Both the position numbers and the translations under genes were made by a program. DNA of 44,218 nucleotides from a virus. Under the pieces are notes generated by a model, which had not been told where the DNA came from, did not search any database, and was given only the letters and a program-made list of their open reading frames with translations. This document shows, piece by piece, positions 8,701-17,167 of this stretch (its first letter is position 1; every line of letters starts with the position of its first letter). The stretch covers positions 1-44,218 of IMG/VR virus record IMGVR_UViG_3300017598_000986; one strand, written 5' to 3'.

Positions 8701-11061
8701 ATAGTCATCAAAGAAAGTTACTTCTTCATTAAATCCATTTGCATCATATCCTTTAGTTGTCCACTCTGTCCAGGTTTCACTCAGACCACTTACGTGAAAT
8801 ATTAAGTCTCCACCTGGATTATAATATAAGTTATTATCACAATAACTTGCAGCGTCAAAATCTTCTGGATAAGATGCTCCGAACCCACTTATGTTAGTAT
8901 AGAATATATTATTCAGAACTTTACATTCTGCATCTCTACCTGATGCAGTATAATCCCATATTTCTACTGGATAAGTTATGCCACTTAAAACATAAATTGT
9001 ATTATTATATATTTCTGCTATTCCATTATTATCAATTTCTGTAGTAAATCCGATACCTACCCCAGTACAATTTCCATCGGCATACACAAGATTATTATAT
9101 ATTTTTGAAGTTCCTAAAGTATTTAAGCCGACTATTCCACTTTTATTTTGAGTAGCTAAACTTGTTTCTAAATTAATTTTATTTCTATTTAGAATAATAT
9201 CTTCTTCACCTTCATAATAAATTCCATTTAATTGAGGTGTATCATGATAATTTGTAATTGTAATAACATTATCCTGAACCGTATTGTTACTACCACTTAC
9301 AAGATAGATTCCGTCAGTAGTTGCATTTTGATATATTGCTGTAGTTATTGTTAATTTTTCAAATAATCCATTTATTACACCATTTGAATACACCGCACTT
9401 GAAATGTTTGCATCTAAAATACAATCTGACAAAGTAATATCTGTACAGTCTTTAAATTCTATAATTCCGTCGCCAACGGCCGGAACAAACTCAGTAAGTG
9501 TAAACCCATCTATTGTGATATTGTCTATACCAGAAACTAAGATGGCCACACTTTCTCCATCAATTTTATTTCTAATAATAGCTGTACCATCGTGTCCCGA
9601 ATCAATTCCTTGCAAAATACTAATGCCAGAAGCGGTAGGAATAATAGTAGCATCTATTGCGTATGTTTTTGATTCTACCCCACCGGAAACATATAAATTT
9701 GATCCGGGTTCCATCAGATCCCAATTTATAGCTGGCCAACTTTTCCACGCATTGGTCCAACTTAAGCCGGTTGCATTTCCTGTTGCTCCAAGATCTAGAT
9801 AATAATCTGTTGCCGCAGGGAAAATAAATTCATAAGCCCCCATATCCCAATCTGCCCCTTGAGGTCGAGGCACTTCTAATAAATCTTGTTCGTATGCTGG
9901 TAAAGCATTTGGGTCAGTACTTGTATTAATAGCAGGCGAACTTTCAGACAGTCTATAGTCATCTGAAGCTTCATTATAATATAATGGGGTATCATATAAA
10001 CTGTTCCAATCTATATCATAGGTATTTTGCCATTCTTTTAGAGAATAACTATACTTATCTTGAGTACGAGCAATGTATTGATCAAGACGTTGAACAAAAT
10101 ATAAATTATAATCATAGCTATGACTTCCGTCATCCACTGCTGCTGTAGCTAAAAATACAGTGTATCCGGTAAACCCTCCGTTTTTTGAAAAAATATTGCC
10201 CTGTACTGTTTGATTAGTAGAAGTTGTGTTATATATTCCCCCAACGGTATTGTTGTCTATAGTATTTTGAAATATTTCATCGACAGAAAATATTGTTCCA
10301 TCAAGTCCGGATCTCCAATTAAAATTCAAGCCATATTCAAGATTGTCATATATTAGATTTCCATAGAAAGTACCACCTAAAGATTTACGACTATAAATTC
10401 CATTTAACCCATTTGCATAAATTTTATTAAATCTAATTATATTATTATCTAAACTGGTTTGGGTTTCAGCGGCGCCAGGTTGTAATCTAATTCCATTTCC
10501 GTTTAAATTATTATGGATTTTATTAAATTCTATTGTGTTGTTTCCCGACATTCCATTTGCACCAATACTTGGAAACTGTTCTACATAGATTCCTTCAGTA
10601 CCTGAATTATATACATCGTTATTATATATAGTATTATATGAACCTACCATATATATTCCCGCTCCTGCACAGCCATGTATAATACAATTATTTACTTGAT
10701 TATAATCTCCTCTAACTACTACACCATTAATAAGATTAGAATTAATAATTTCAAATCCATCTATAATATTATAATCATAATAATTTGTAGACCAATCCCA
10801 AGCTACTCCGAGATACCCAGAACAATCAATTATAACTACATCGGTACTATAATTTTGAAATGTGATAGGTTGTCCAGAAGACCCAGCAGCTTTCATAGTT
10901 AATACACTACTTGGGGCATAAGTTCCTGCTTTTACATATACCGTATCGTTAGCTACAGCGGTATCTATTCCTTTTTGAATAGTTTCCCAAGGAAGAGCTT
11001 CGGTGCCCGGATTGCTGTCGCTGGTCGATGGATGATTTTTATCTACATAATATGTAGCCAT
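5788..11061 (-). CDS. Giant tail adhesin: three beta-helix modules and five Ig-like repeats
   Basis: A 1757-residue protein. It contains three tandem right-handed parallel beta-helix modules at about 1-410, 416-824 and 826-1234. Each opens with a YYVD/YYLD-type strand and a line such as GDTLYISGG, is rich in N-N-x-I/Y repeats, and closes with RPQG...D-x-GA-x-E, the signature seen at the end of choice-of-anchor Q/pectate-lyase-like proteins. Five Ig-like repeats of about 97 residues follow (from about 1238), most starting DTTPPxLxSA and containing LTFSE. The last 25 residues begin a Kre9/KNH-like domain that stops midway. Beta-helix modules in phage fibres often bind or cleave surface polysaccharide; I cannot identify catalytic residues, so depolymerase activity is unproven. 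It lies in the fibre series between two smaller beta-rich proteins. Confidence 0.9.
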   Translation of the reverse strand: MATYYVDKNHPSTSDSNPGTEALPWETIQKGIDTAVANDTVYVKAGTYAPSSVLTMKAAGSSGQPITFQNYSTDVVIIDCSGYLGVAWDWSTNYYDYNIIDGFEIINSNLINGVVVRGDYNQVNNCIIHGCAGAGIYMVGSYNTIYNNDVYNSGTEGIYVEQFPSIGANGMSGNNTIEFNKIHNNLNGNGIRLQPGAAETQTSLDNNIIRFNKIYANGLNGIYSRKSLGGTFYGNLIYDNLEYGLNFNWRSGLDGTIFSVDEIFQNTIDNNTVGGIYNTTSTNQTVQGNIFSKNGGFTGYTVFLATAAVDDGSHSYDYNLYFVQRLDQYIARTQDKYSYSLKEWQNTYDIDWNSLYDTPLYYNEASDDYRLSESSPAINTSTDPNALPAYEQDLLEVPRPQGADWDMGAYEFIFPAATDYYLDLGATGNATGLSWTNAWKSWPAINWDLMEPGSNLYVSGGVESKTYAIDATIIPTASGISILQGIDSGHDGTAIIRNKIDGESVAILVSGIDNITIDGFTLTEFVPAVGDGIIEFKDCTDITLSDCILDANISSAVYSNGVINGLFEKLTITTAIYQNATTDGIYLVSGSNNTVQDNVITITNYHDTPQLNGIYYEGEEDIILNRNKINLETSLATQNKSGIVGLNTLGTSKIYNNLVYADGNCTGVGIGFTTEIDNNGIAEIYNNTIYVLSGITYPVEIWDYTASGRDAECKVLNNIFYTNISGFGASYPEDFDAASYCDNNLYYNPGGDLIFHVSGLSETWTEWTTKGYDANGFNEEVTFFDDYSPNKASSCIDNGQAITGLDTDVNQVPRPQGLAADIGAHENRKGYYVDNTSDADPGDGERWKTAWSSFANIDWGLFEPGDTLYISGGDDDASESKIYYETLDVLASGILTDPLYIIPGQDPDHDGEVIIDGLNLTKSRGISVDSYDHLVISGITIRNQQAHGIYVTKADDVKIYDCNLLFYGRGIEVSYGTDYTISGCYLQSPPFIGAETDGIYSQDNVDCIIENNQIYIYNNYDPSQNDCIQVYRDLNTIVRNNYCVQDTEKIHNSRGIAGRACSGTLEIYNNVVDMKNTQSEAISYENTDDAAGDLEVFNNTIYGRRLYHSLYSDGVSDPKIKNNIFQSDYTTYFVRINDWAGTVTNIDYNIYYGPQTSSLINLDGTVKDWDVWQGDGFDPNGINEDPKFINVDTGQLQLQSNSSAIDNGITLSGFSYDINYESRPQGSAWDMGAYEGVGVDITPPEVVGATIIDSTTLIIEFSEDMVKTEVEKPSVYSFTGGILATGASYNVLTKEVTLFTSEHDYEKYQVTVSNVHDLANNIIDPGNNTAEYEYYYVDTTPPDLNSAELLVSTAVELTFSENITEDTAQRLSNYSIPGVELVAAVHNLNIVTLITTEHSYGNYEVTVNGIEDLYGNVINPAANSATYSRIYVDTTPPELISAVATDATGVYLTFSEWLDTTGSDNKDNYSISGITISSAYTYWQDPKYVSLTTSTHSPGIYEVVLASGITDESGNPISESANSLEYEYTALPELLSVSGLNDITVELKFSKHLEYYTATDDTNYEITGPSSIKVDTATLSGPVVNLTTSKPTANGTYTVVATGVKDIYDVEVVPPNNSGIYEFFADLTPPTVTNAELINTSVLKVSFSESLLVSTSDNIEQYQITKESVSGVVQVYGVQIADDQVYLTTGPHTYLTDYRITVSGVTDYEGNEIEVPDNYALYTYTVSGISGTLTAPTGGEEYYNGQYKPITWILEEL

Positions 11062-12131
11062 TAATATCTAGTCTCGTTAGTTGTTAAAGTAGTTGTAGCT
11101 ACCGTGGTTTCTGTTTTGAATCCTACCCATACTTTAACATAAGTATTTATAGGAATTCTAACTATTGCTCTATTAGTTGGAACTGTGTTATTAAAATACC
11201 ATGTGCCATAAGCATCAGTAGTCGGGTATGGCCAAGGGTACTCCGAAGGTTTTCCTTCATCACTTATGTATAAAAATATTGTATAACCACTTATATTTTT
11301 TAACTGTTTCTCTGTTAAAGAAACTGGTTGTCCAAGTGCATTATAAAATTGTGTATCTGCAGAAACAGATTTCATGTCATCCCACGCACAAACAAGTTCA
11401 TCGGTGGGGATAGTCAAATAATTTGCATCTATGGCAGAAACTGTATTGCTTGTAACCAAATTTGTAACTCCCACATATTCATCAAGATCGGTAATACCAT
11501 AAAACAAAACTTGTGAAAAAGGTTCTACTGGAACTCCTGCTATTTCTGCAATCTCATTTACGGGATTAAAAAATTGAGCCTTGAAATGGAACAGGGTTGG
11601 TTTTTCTGGGAGTTCAAGTTCAGCTATTCCAGTGATAGTGGTAAGATCTTCATCAATGTTTACCGCGCCAACATCAAGATTCAAGTTATCTAGAAGTTGC
11701 CATTCATTATCTGCGTCCGCACGGAAAAATATAGATGTGGCTGCTACTCTACCCTGTGTAGTTTCAATATCAGTAATTGTATATTCCGCAGTGACAAGTT
11801 CTCCCTGCTTCATAAATTTACTATCTTTTTCTACTACACCAAGATAAGGAGTAGTTGCAAAAATTATCGGATCGTATGTAACAAGGCCACTAATAGTAGG
11901 ATCAGGAAATTCATCTACTACATCAATTTCTAACCAATCGTCTTCAGTTAGGTTTCTTCCAAAGAAACGAACCTGATAGTGTCCAGTTGCAACACCAAGG
12001 AAATAGTACAGTCCATCTTCTTCAGTAATATCGACATCTAACCTTTGACCATCCGTATTATACAAACAGGCCTGGGCACCTAAGATACCGGTACCGTCGG
12101 CCCTTTTTAAATAATTTTTATATGTGGCCAT
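11061..12131 (-). CDS. Beta-rich tail fibre-associated protein
   Basis: A 356-residue protein. Residues 1-75 look like a prealbumin/carboxypeptidase-regulatory-like beta-sandwich (GILGAQACLYNTDGQR, then EEDGLYYFLGVATGHYQVRF), a fold phages use as a structural spacer. Two further beta-rich regions follow, about 100-215 and 225-350, without a recognised family. The stop overlaps the next gene's start as TAATG, so it is translationally coupled to the giant adhesin. A fibre connector or minor adhesin is likely from context; no enzymatic motif is visible. Confidence 0.82.
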   Translation of the reverse strand: MATYKNYLKRADGTGILGAQACLYNTDGQRLDVDITEEDGLYYFLGVATGHYQVRFFGRNLTEDDWLEIDVVDEFPDPTISGLVTYDPIIFATTPYLGVVEKDSKFMKQGELVTAEYTITDIETTQGRVAATSIFFRADADNEWQLLDNLNLDVGAVNIDEDLTTITGIAELELPEKPTLFHFKAQFFNPVNEIAEIAGVPVEPFSQVLFYGITDLDEYVGVTNLVTSNTVSAIDANYLTIPTDELVCAWDDMKSVSADTQFYNALGQPVSLTEKQLKNISGYTIFLYISDEGKPSEYPWPYPTTDAYGTWYFNNTVPTNRAIVRIPINTYVKVWVGFKTETTVATTTLTTNETRY

Positions 12132-12143
12132 GTTTATTCTGGT

Positions 12144-12596
12144 TTATTCTGCGTCTATTGTGCCTGTACCCCCGCCTACACTAAAATAAGGTCTTCCTGC
12201 TACAGCTACCTTACCTTTTAGGCTGCAAGTGTTATTTGGAGCCCCGGTATCTGGATCCCAAGCATCAACAATGACTTTTCTATCAGATCCATACCTCGAT
12301 GCTATTACTAAATTAATAGGTTGCAAATGGATTCCAACTCCAGATAATTCTATTGTGGCAGCAGCACTTTCTCTACCATATTGGTAAACTCTTATAATTG
12401 CTGGGTTTGATCCAGTAGCTCCGGAAATTGCAGTACAATTAACTTGAATCTCCGTCAATGTATAATCGGCTGGTAAATTTTGTTCTCCGATTTTTCTCGA
12501 TGCCTTTGTGGTTCCACCAACCCAAACCTGTCCAGGGGCCGGATCGACGGTAAAAGGATCTACCGTTATTGTTTGTGTAAAAGTTGATACTGCCAT
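12144..12596 (-). CDS. Small virion-associated protein of unknown function
   Basis: A 150-residue protein that I do not recognise. It is predicted mostly beta from alternating Thr/Val/Ile strands, has no cysteine cluster or membrane segment, and ends in a glycine-rich GGGTGTIDAE tail. It overlaps the upstream 907-residue fibre-like gene by TAATG and lies 12 bases before the 356-residue gene, so it belongs to the fibre operon. A fibre cap or connector is a guess based on position. Confidence 0.8.
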   Translation of the reverse strand: MAVSTFTQTITVDPFTVDPAPGQVWVGGTTKASRKIGEQNLPADYTLTEIQVNCTAISGATGSNPAIIRVYQYGRESAAATIELSGVGIHLQPINLVIASRYGSDRKVIVDAWDPDTGAPNNTCSLKGKVAVAGRPYFSVGGGTGTIDAE

Positions 12597-15319
12597 TATT
12601 CCTCCGTAAATCTTAAAGTATTAGTAAGAATGCTAGTTTCTTCTGAACCCGAATATATAACTACGCCCGCAAGAGTACTTTCTCCCCACAATTCATTATT
12701 AGCTCCAGAAATTGTAAATTCATTATCTTCTACCCCTGGAGTTATTGTGCCAGATGCTACAACTATGTTAAAGTCAAATGGTCCCACTATTATGCCGTCA
12801 CTTGGAATTATTCCTCCACCGCCCGATGCTACAATTCCTAATATAGGAGTTCCTACAGGTTGATTATTTTGAATAGGTCTTACTCCAACTGTCCATGTGG
12901 TACTTTGATTTGTACTAATTTGTAGAGTACGATTTATAGTTCGTAAAAATGTTGCCCCGCTTTTCTTTGTGGTTGAATAGCTAGAATTTTCCCAAGTTAT
13001 TCCGCTAAGAGTTGTGTAACCCACCTCAAACTCATGCGGAGATGTGTCTCTAGTATCACTTTCCCAACCCTCAATTTCAAGCTTGAACCCGTATGCGGTT
13101 GCAGTAAGAGTTAATGATGGGGTTGATGTCGCTCCATCTATATACGGCAGTACATTATTAAAAGGAGATGAATAAAAAGTTTGTTGTTGACCTCCTGCAG
13201 CATGATCTGGATCATAAACGCCCGGCAGCATAGTTACATAAGGACTTGAATGTGCCTTATTGCCAGCTTTTATTGATATAGACCATTTTTTATTTAGATC
13301 TAGCTTAAAGGCATGTTCTGGATCTAAAGCTATGTTATCATAATCAAGAGTTATTATAATTGCTCTTTTAGTCAAGCTATCATCATCGACATTTAATTCA
13401 ATGGCGCGTATAGTATAATATAGAACATTAGGATCTACTATCTTGGCTGGATATATATCTGAAATAACATCTGCTGCAACATGTGCCTCTGCAAGAGTAA
13501 CAGTTCGTGTGGTTGCATCATAAGAATCTATATCATATAAATTTCCAGATGAAGAAAAATAAAATTGTCTTATAGTAGCGGCTCCCTCTGTCAAGTTCAA
13601 AGTTTCTCCGGTTGTAGTTTGCGCATTCAAAACTACCTCATCTGTGCTTTGCTTAGTACCATTCAGGCCATCCCAATTCCACTTTAGGTGAACATAACTT
13701 ACAGATTCTCGTCTATCACCTGAAGGACTCACATCATATATTCTAAAATTGCTTGGTGTGTTTACATCTGGATCTTCAAGTACCACCGCTCTTCCAGCAG
13801 GGTAAGCAGTACTACCAACCCCTACTCTAAATTCTTCTGCTGCTGTTCCTGGTAAATTAAAATTGCTAACATCATTGCCTTGAACTGCTAGCCCAGACAC
13901 AGTAATATATCCAGCCGAAGTAGTAGTAAATGTGGCGTCGGTTGCAATTAATGTATCAACTGTCGCAGTAGTAATTGTAGCTACACTTAATGTCGATGTA
14001 GATGGCACTTCAAGTGCATATGCATATACTTTTCTGTTTGTATTATCTATATTTAATACATAATTCCCCGCCAGATTTAAAAATTCAAATGGTCTGTTAT
14101 ACGTAACAGGTTGTGCATACCCTCTACCATAATTTGGATCTACTGTTCCTACTGATTCTACACCTATATTAAATATAGTTGATTCGGCTGCAGTAGCTGG
14201 AACATGAGATATTTTTATTGTAGTTCCATCTGCGTTAACAGACGCATTTCTTAGATCTAGTTCTACGGTAGGATTTATATAATTACCTATAAAACCTCCG
14301 GTAGTAGCGACAAACGCTGCGCTTGGAGGAGTACTAGGGTCAATTCCATCTCCTTCAGTTTCAAAAGAAGTTGTAAATCCTACAACAAAATTGTGATTGT
14401 AATCAAAAACAGCATATCCTCTTTGTCCGGCGGTGTCAGAAAATACAATTCCTGTATTATAAGTATTTCCAGATTTAATTTTAACATAGCTAGCGCCCGC
14501 ATTATCGACAGTAAGAATTCCGGAAACATTGGTGGTTGATAATTCAGATATCCCGGATGCAGTAAGCGTGCTTGTATACAAGCCTTCGGCTTCGAGACCA
14601 CCAGCTATTCTGTTAGCTCCAATAGAATCTCTATCTTTAAATACTAATAAAGAATCATCAAGCACGTCATGACTTATCCGGTAAGTATAATCTTTTCGTA
14701 TGTCTATAATATTGTCTGTAGAAGCCCGTAGTTCGCTTATATCTTGGAAAGTATAATCTCCATCTGTTAACTTAGTACTTACTGACGCAGTATAAACAAT
14801 TGCTAAAGGTATTTCATCAGCTGAAACATCTATATCTACACTTGGAGTTCTTACATATGCAACAACTTCATAACTATCACTCCAACGCGAAAATCTTTCT
14901 GCGTAAGGAGTTAATCCAGCTTTATCAAAAAAGAAAGCATTCATAGCTACAATAGGATCAGTACCTTCTTCTTTCCATTTCAAGTGAATTTCATAATAAG
15001 TAGTTGATGCTACTGAACCAGAATAAACATTAGCAAGATCAAATGAAAACGCAGTCTCAACTAATATTACGCTGCCGTCAGATAATAAAGCTACCCCGGG
15101 GTGTATTGTCATTGTTTGATCATCGGTACTAGATACAGTAACTTTTAAGCCAGTTGATGTAGCAACCTGAGCATCGTTTTTCAATGCATTCAGAGTTCCA
15201 TATGTTCCTGTAATGGCATCTATTCTTTTATTTAAGTTACCATGTACAAGCGTCTGTAAATCATCAAAAACTGTTTCTAATTTTTGTACACTACCAGAAG
15301 GTATTTTGACTCTATCCAT
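12596..15319 (-). CDS. Long tail fibre-like structural protein
   Basis: A 907-residue protein. The N-terminal 40 residues (VQKLETVFDDLQTLVHGNLNKRID) are amphipathic and could form a trimeric coiled coil or baseplate-attachment helix. After that it is almost wholly beta-rich, Ser/Thr/Gly/Asp-heavy, with few charged clusters, as in phage fibre shafts. Residues about 55-215 resemble an attachment domain found in phage structural proteins (TMTIHPGVALLSDGSVILVE). The C-terminus NNELWGESTLAGVVIY may be a tip domain. It sits between the tail-collar fibre and small beta proteins, all leftward and with spacings of 14 bases or less. It may be a proximal or second host-range fibre. Confidence 0.82.
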   Translation of the reverse strand: MDRVKIPSGSVQKLETVFDDLQTLVHGNLNKRIDAITGTYGTLNALKNDAQVATSTGLKVTVSSTDDQTMTIHPGVALLSDGSVILVETAFSFDLANVYSGSVASTTYYEIHLKWKEEGTDPIVAMNAFFFDKAGLTPYAERFSRWSDSYEVVAYVRTPSVDIDVSADEIPLAIVYTASVSTKLTDGDYTFQDISELRASTDNIIDIRKDYTYRISHDVLDDSLLVFKDRDSIGANRIAGGLEAEGLYTSTLTASGISELSTTNVSGILTVDNAGASYVKIKSGNTYNTGIVFSDTAGQRGYAVFDYNHNFVVGFTTSFETEGDGIDPSTPPSAAFVATTGGFIGNYINPTVELDLRNASVNADGTTIKISHVPATAAESTIFNIGVESVGTVDPNYGRGYAQPVTYNRPFEFLNLAGNYVLNIDNTNRKVYAYALEVPSTSTLSVATITTATVDTLIATDATFTTTSAGYITVSGLAVQGNDVSNFNLPGTAAEEFRVGVGSTAYPAGRAVVLEDPDVNTPSNFRIYDVSPSGDRRESVSYVHLKWNWDGLNGTKQSTDEVVLNAQTTTGETLNLTEGAATIRQFYFSSSGNLYDIDSYDATTRTVTLAEAHVAADVISDIYPAKIVDPNVLYYTIRAIELNVDDDSLTKRAIIITLDYDNIALDPEHAFKLDLNKKWSISIKAGNKAHSSPYVTMLPGVYDPDHAAGGQQQTFYSSPFNNVLPYIDGATSTPSLTLTATAYGFKLEIEGWESDTRDTSPHEFEVGYTTLSGITWENSSYSTTKKSGATFLRTINRTLQISTNQSTTWTVGVRPIQNNQPVGTPILGIVASGGGGIIPSDGIIVGPFDFNIVVASGTITPGVEDNEFTISGANNELWGESTLAGVVIYSGSEETSILTNTLRFTEE

Positions 15320-15333
15320 TTTTAAATCCTATT

Positions 15334-17106
15334 TTAATATTTGATTAAATAATAAACTGCTTGGTTTACAGGTCTTGTTTCATCTCCACCAGAAGCCTGA
15401 CTATTTGGGTATCCTGCAGTCGGACTTGCATGACCACCGATATTATCTCCACCCGCCCCTAAAGTAGATGCCCAGTTATGGGCCAATTCATGTGTATGAG
15501 ATTCAAATGCTTGTGCCTGAAGATCTCCAACCGCTCTGCCTACATCCGGATCTACCGCACCAGATGGGTCAAGGCCTCTTAAGAATACTCCCATGAGATC
15601 TGGTAATTGTCCTGCTCCTCCCCACGCACTTCCTATTGCATCGTGCAAATCAGAATATGTCCCTGTACTGTAAGTCGCTCCATTACAATAAAACCATCCA
15701 GTAATTGGTTCTACTAAATTAGAAGAAGATAAAGAACCAAGATCTCCGGCATAAGTTATTACAGTTCCTGCAGGAACATACCTAAATAAAATATCAGTTT
15801 TTATGGATGCGTCGAACTCAAGTGTATTCCCATTCATTAAAAGACCACTTACATTTACAGCAAAGCCTGTTTTATCCATGTCAATTGCTGCACCCGAACT
15901 AATATTAGCATTATCAATAACTCCGCTATCTATCATGAGGGTCAATTGAGAACCATTTCTAGACCAAGAAATATCTCCAGCACTGTCTTCTGTATAGGCA
16001 ATTACAGATGACCCATTTCCACCAAGTATTGTTTCATCAGCTATTGCAGAACCTTTTAATTTAGCCAGAGTTACTACATCATTTGCTATAGAAGCTGCGC
16101 CTGTGGCTGATAAAGAAACATCTCCAGACATTCCCACAGCTGTCGGAACATTGCCAGCACTACCTACCAAAATATACCCGCCAGTCATGCTAGCTAATTT
16201 ATCATGTTCAAGAGCTCCATCATCTATAAATGACCATCCACCACTTATCGTAACAGGGCCATTATTTATAATTACATCTGTTGCTGTTGCTACAAGGCCT
16301 GCAGCTGTCACTGTGCCTTGAACTTCGAGATCTCCAACAATTGTATGTGAACCAGCTACTTTTCCGAAAGTAACATCTTGATCTAAAGTTATTGTAGAAT
16401 CAGTATCAAATCTAAAAAGACGTGTTCCATCAAATCTCAATTCAAAATATTCACTAGAACCTGTGAGATCGGCTGTGAAAGAATAGTTAGTTCCACCAGC
16501 ATCTCTGAATACTAAATATCCTTGTGTACTGGTAGTTTCTACTCGTATTTCTGGTGATGCTGCTTTTAAATGTACTTCAGCACTCGCCGCAGCCGCATGT
16601 TCCGTACCAGCTGCTAAATTACCATCTACGATCACATTTCCTCCAAACTCTGCCACGTTACCACCAGTTACAGAAGCTACTTTTACTCCGAGTACCTGGC
16701 TGGTTTCATTCAGTATGCAAACCTCTGAATTTCTTACATATAGAACATTAGAAGTTACATATGTATCTACTCCATTAGACCCGAGTATTTGTAAATCATA
16801 TTGTGAGGCTGCAGACACATCCATATCAGAAACTGTTCCAGAATCTGAAACCACTAAGAATAGCGCGGTCGATTCAAGGTCTCTTCTAGAAATTGTCATA
16901 GTGTTGGTTCCACTACGATAAGAAGATACGAGTGTTTTGTTTGTCAGGATTTGACTTTCTGTAGTTCCAACTATAGAACCACCTACAGCTGCGATAGTTG
17001 CTGTATTAGCACTTGTTTCTGCATTTATTGCATTTACGTTTGCATTCCACTGTACGCGACCCTCATTCGGGGTATCTGTTCCAGCTACGTCTGTTACACT
17101 AGCCAT
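15334..17106 (-). CDS. Tail fibre with C-terminal tail-collar domain
   Basis: A 590-residue protein. The N-terminal half is a low-complexity Thr/Ser/Ala-rich shaft with a TESQILTNKTL motif common in phage fibres. Residues about 440-590 form a phage tail collar domain (PF07484 type): GWFYCNGATYS, then PDLMGVFLRGLD, then ESHTHE and a C-terminal ETRPVNQAVYYLIKY. The His-x-His pair near residues 536-540 corresponds to the metal-binding loop of T4 gp12-like collars. The start is supported by an AAGGAG site 6 bases upstream and by a promoter-like motif above it. It is the first gene after a 61-base gap and may begin its own transcript. Confidence 0.9.
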   Translation of the reverse strand: MASVTDVAGTDTPNEGRVQWNANVNAINAETSANTATIAAVGGSIVGTTESQILTNKTLVSSYRSGTNTMTISRRDLESTALFLVVSDSGTVSDMDVSAASQYDLQILGSNGVDTYVTSNVLYVRNSEVCILNETSQVLGVKVASVTGGNVAEFGGNVIVDGNLAAGTEHAAAASAEVHLKAASPEIRVETTSTQGYLVFRDAGGTNYSFTADLTGSSEYFELRFDGTRLFRFDTDSTITLDQDVTFGKVAGSHTIVGDLEVQGTVTAAGLVATATDVIINNGPVTISGGWSFIDDGALEHDKLASMTGGYILVGSAGNVPTAVGMSGDVSLSATGAASIANDVVTLAKLKGSAIADETILGGNGSSVIAYTEDSAGDISWSRNGSQLTLMIDSGVIDNANISSGAAIDMDKTGFAVNVSGLLMNGNTLEFDASIKTDILFRYVPAGTVITYAGDLGSLSSSNLVEPITGWFYCNGATYSTGTYSDLHDAIGSAWGGAGQLPDLMGVFLRGLDPSGAVDPDVGRAVGDLQAQAFESHTHELAHNWASTLGAGGDNIGGHASPTAGYPNSQASGGDETRPVNQAVYYLIKY

Positions 17107-17112
17107 TTTTTA

Positions 17113-17118
17113 CTCCTT
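17113..17118 (-). promoter_or_regulatory. Shine-Dalgarno AAGGAG for the tail-collar fibre gene
   Basis: Perfect AAGGAG with a 6-base spacer to the ATG at 17104-17106, fixing that start. Confidence 0.85.
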
Positions 17119-17122
17119 AATT

Positions 17123-17154
17123 TGTATATCTTAATATAGCATTAAATTTGTCAA
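17123..17154 (-). promoter_or_regulatory. Promoter-like motif, copy 2, upstream of the tail-collar fibre gene
   Basis: In the leftward direction this non-coding site starts with a perfect TTGACA, followed by an AT-rich stretch containing CTATATTAAGATATAC. It aligns over about 30 bases, with one or two single-base gaps, to a second non-coding site at 33557-33588. The -10 element is unclear: TAAGAT at 15-base spacing or AGATAT at 17. The conserved match suggests a phage late/tail promoter or regulator site. Confidence 0.6.
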
Positions 17155-17167
17155 AAATCAATTGAAT

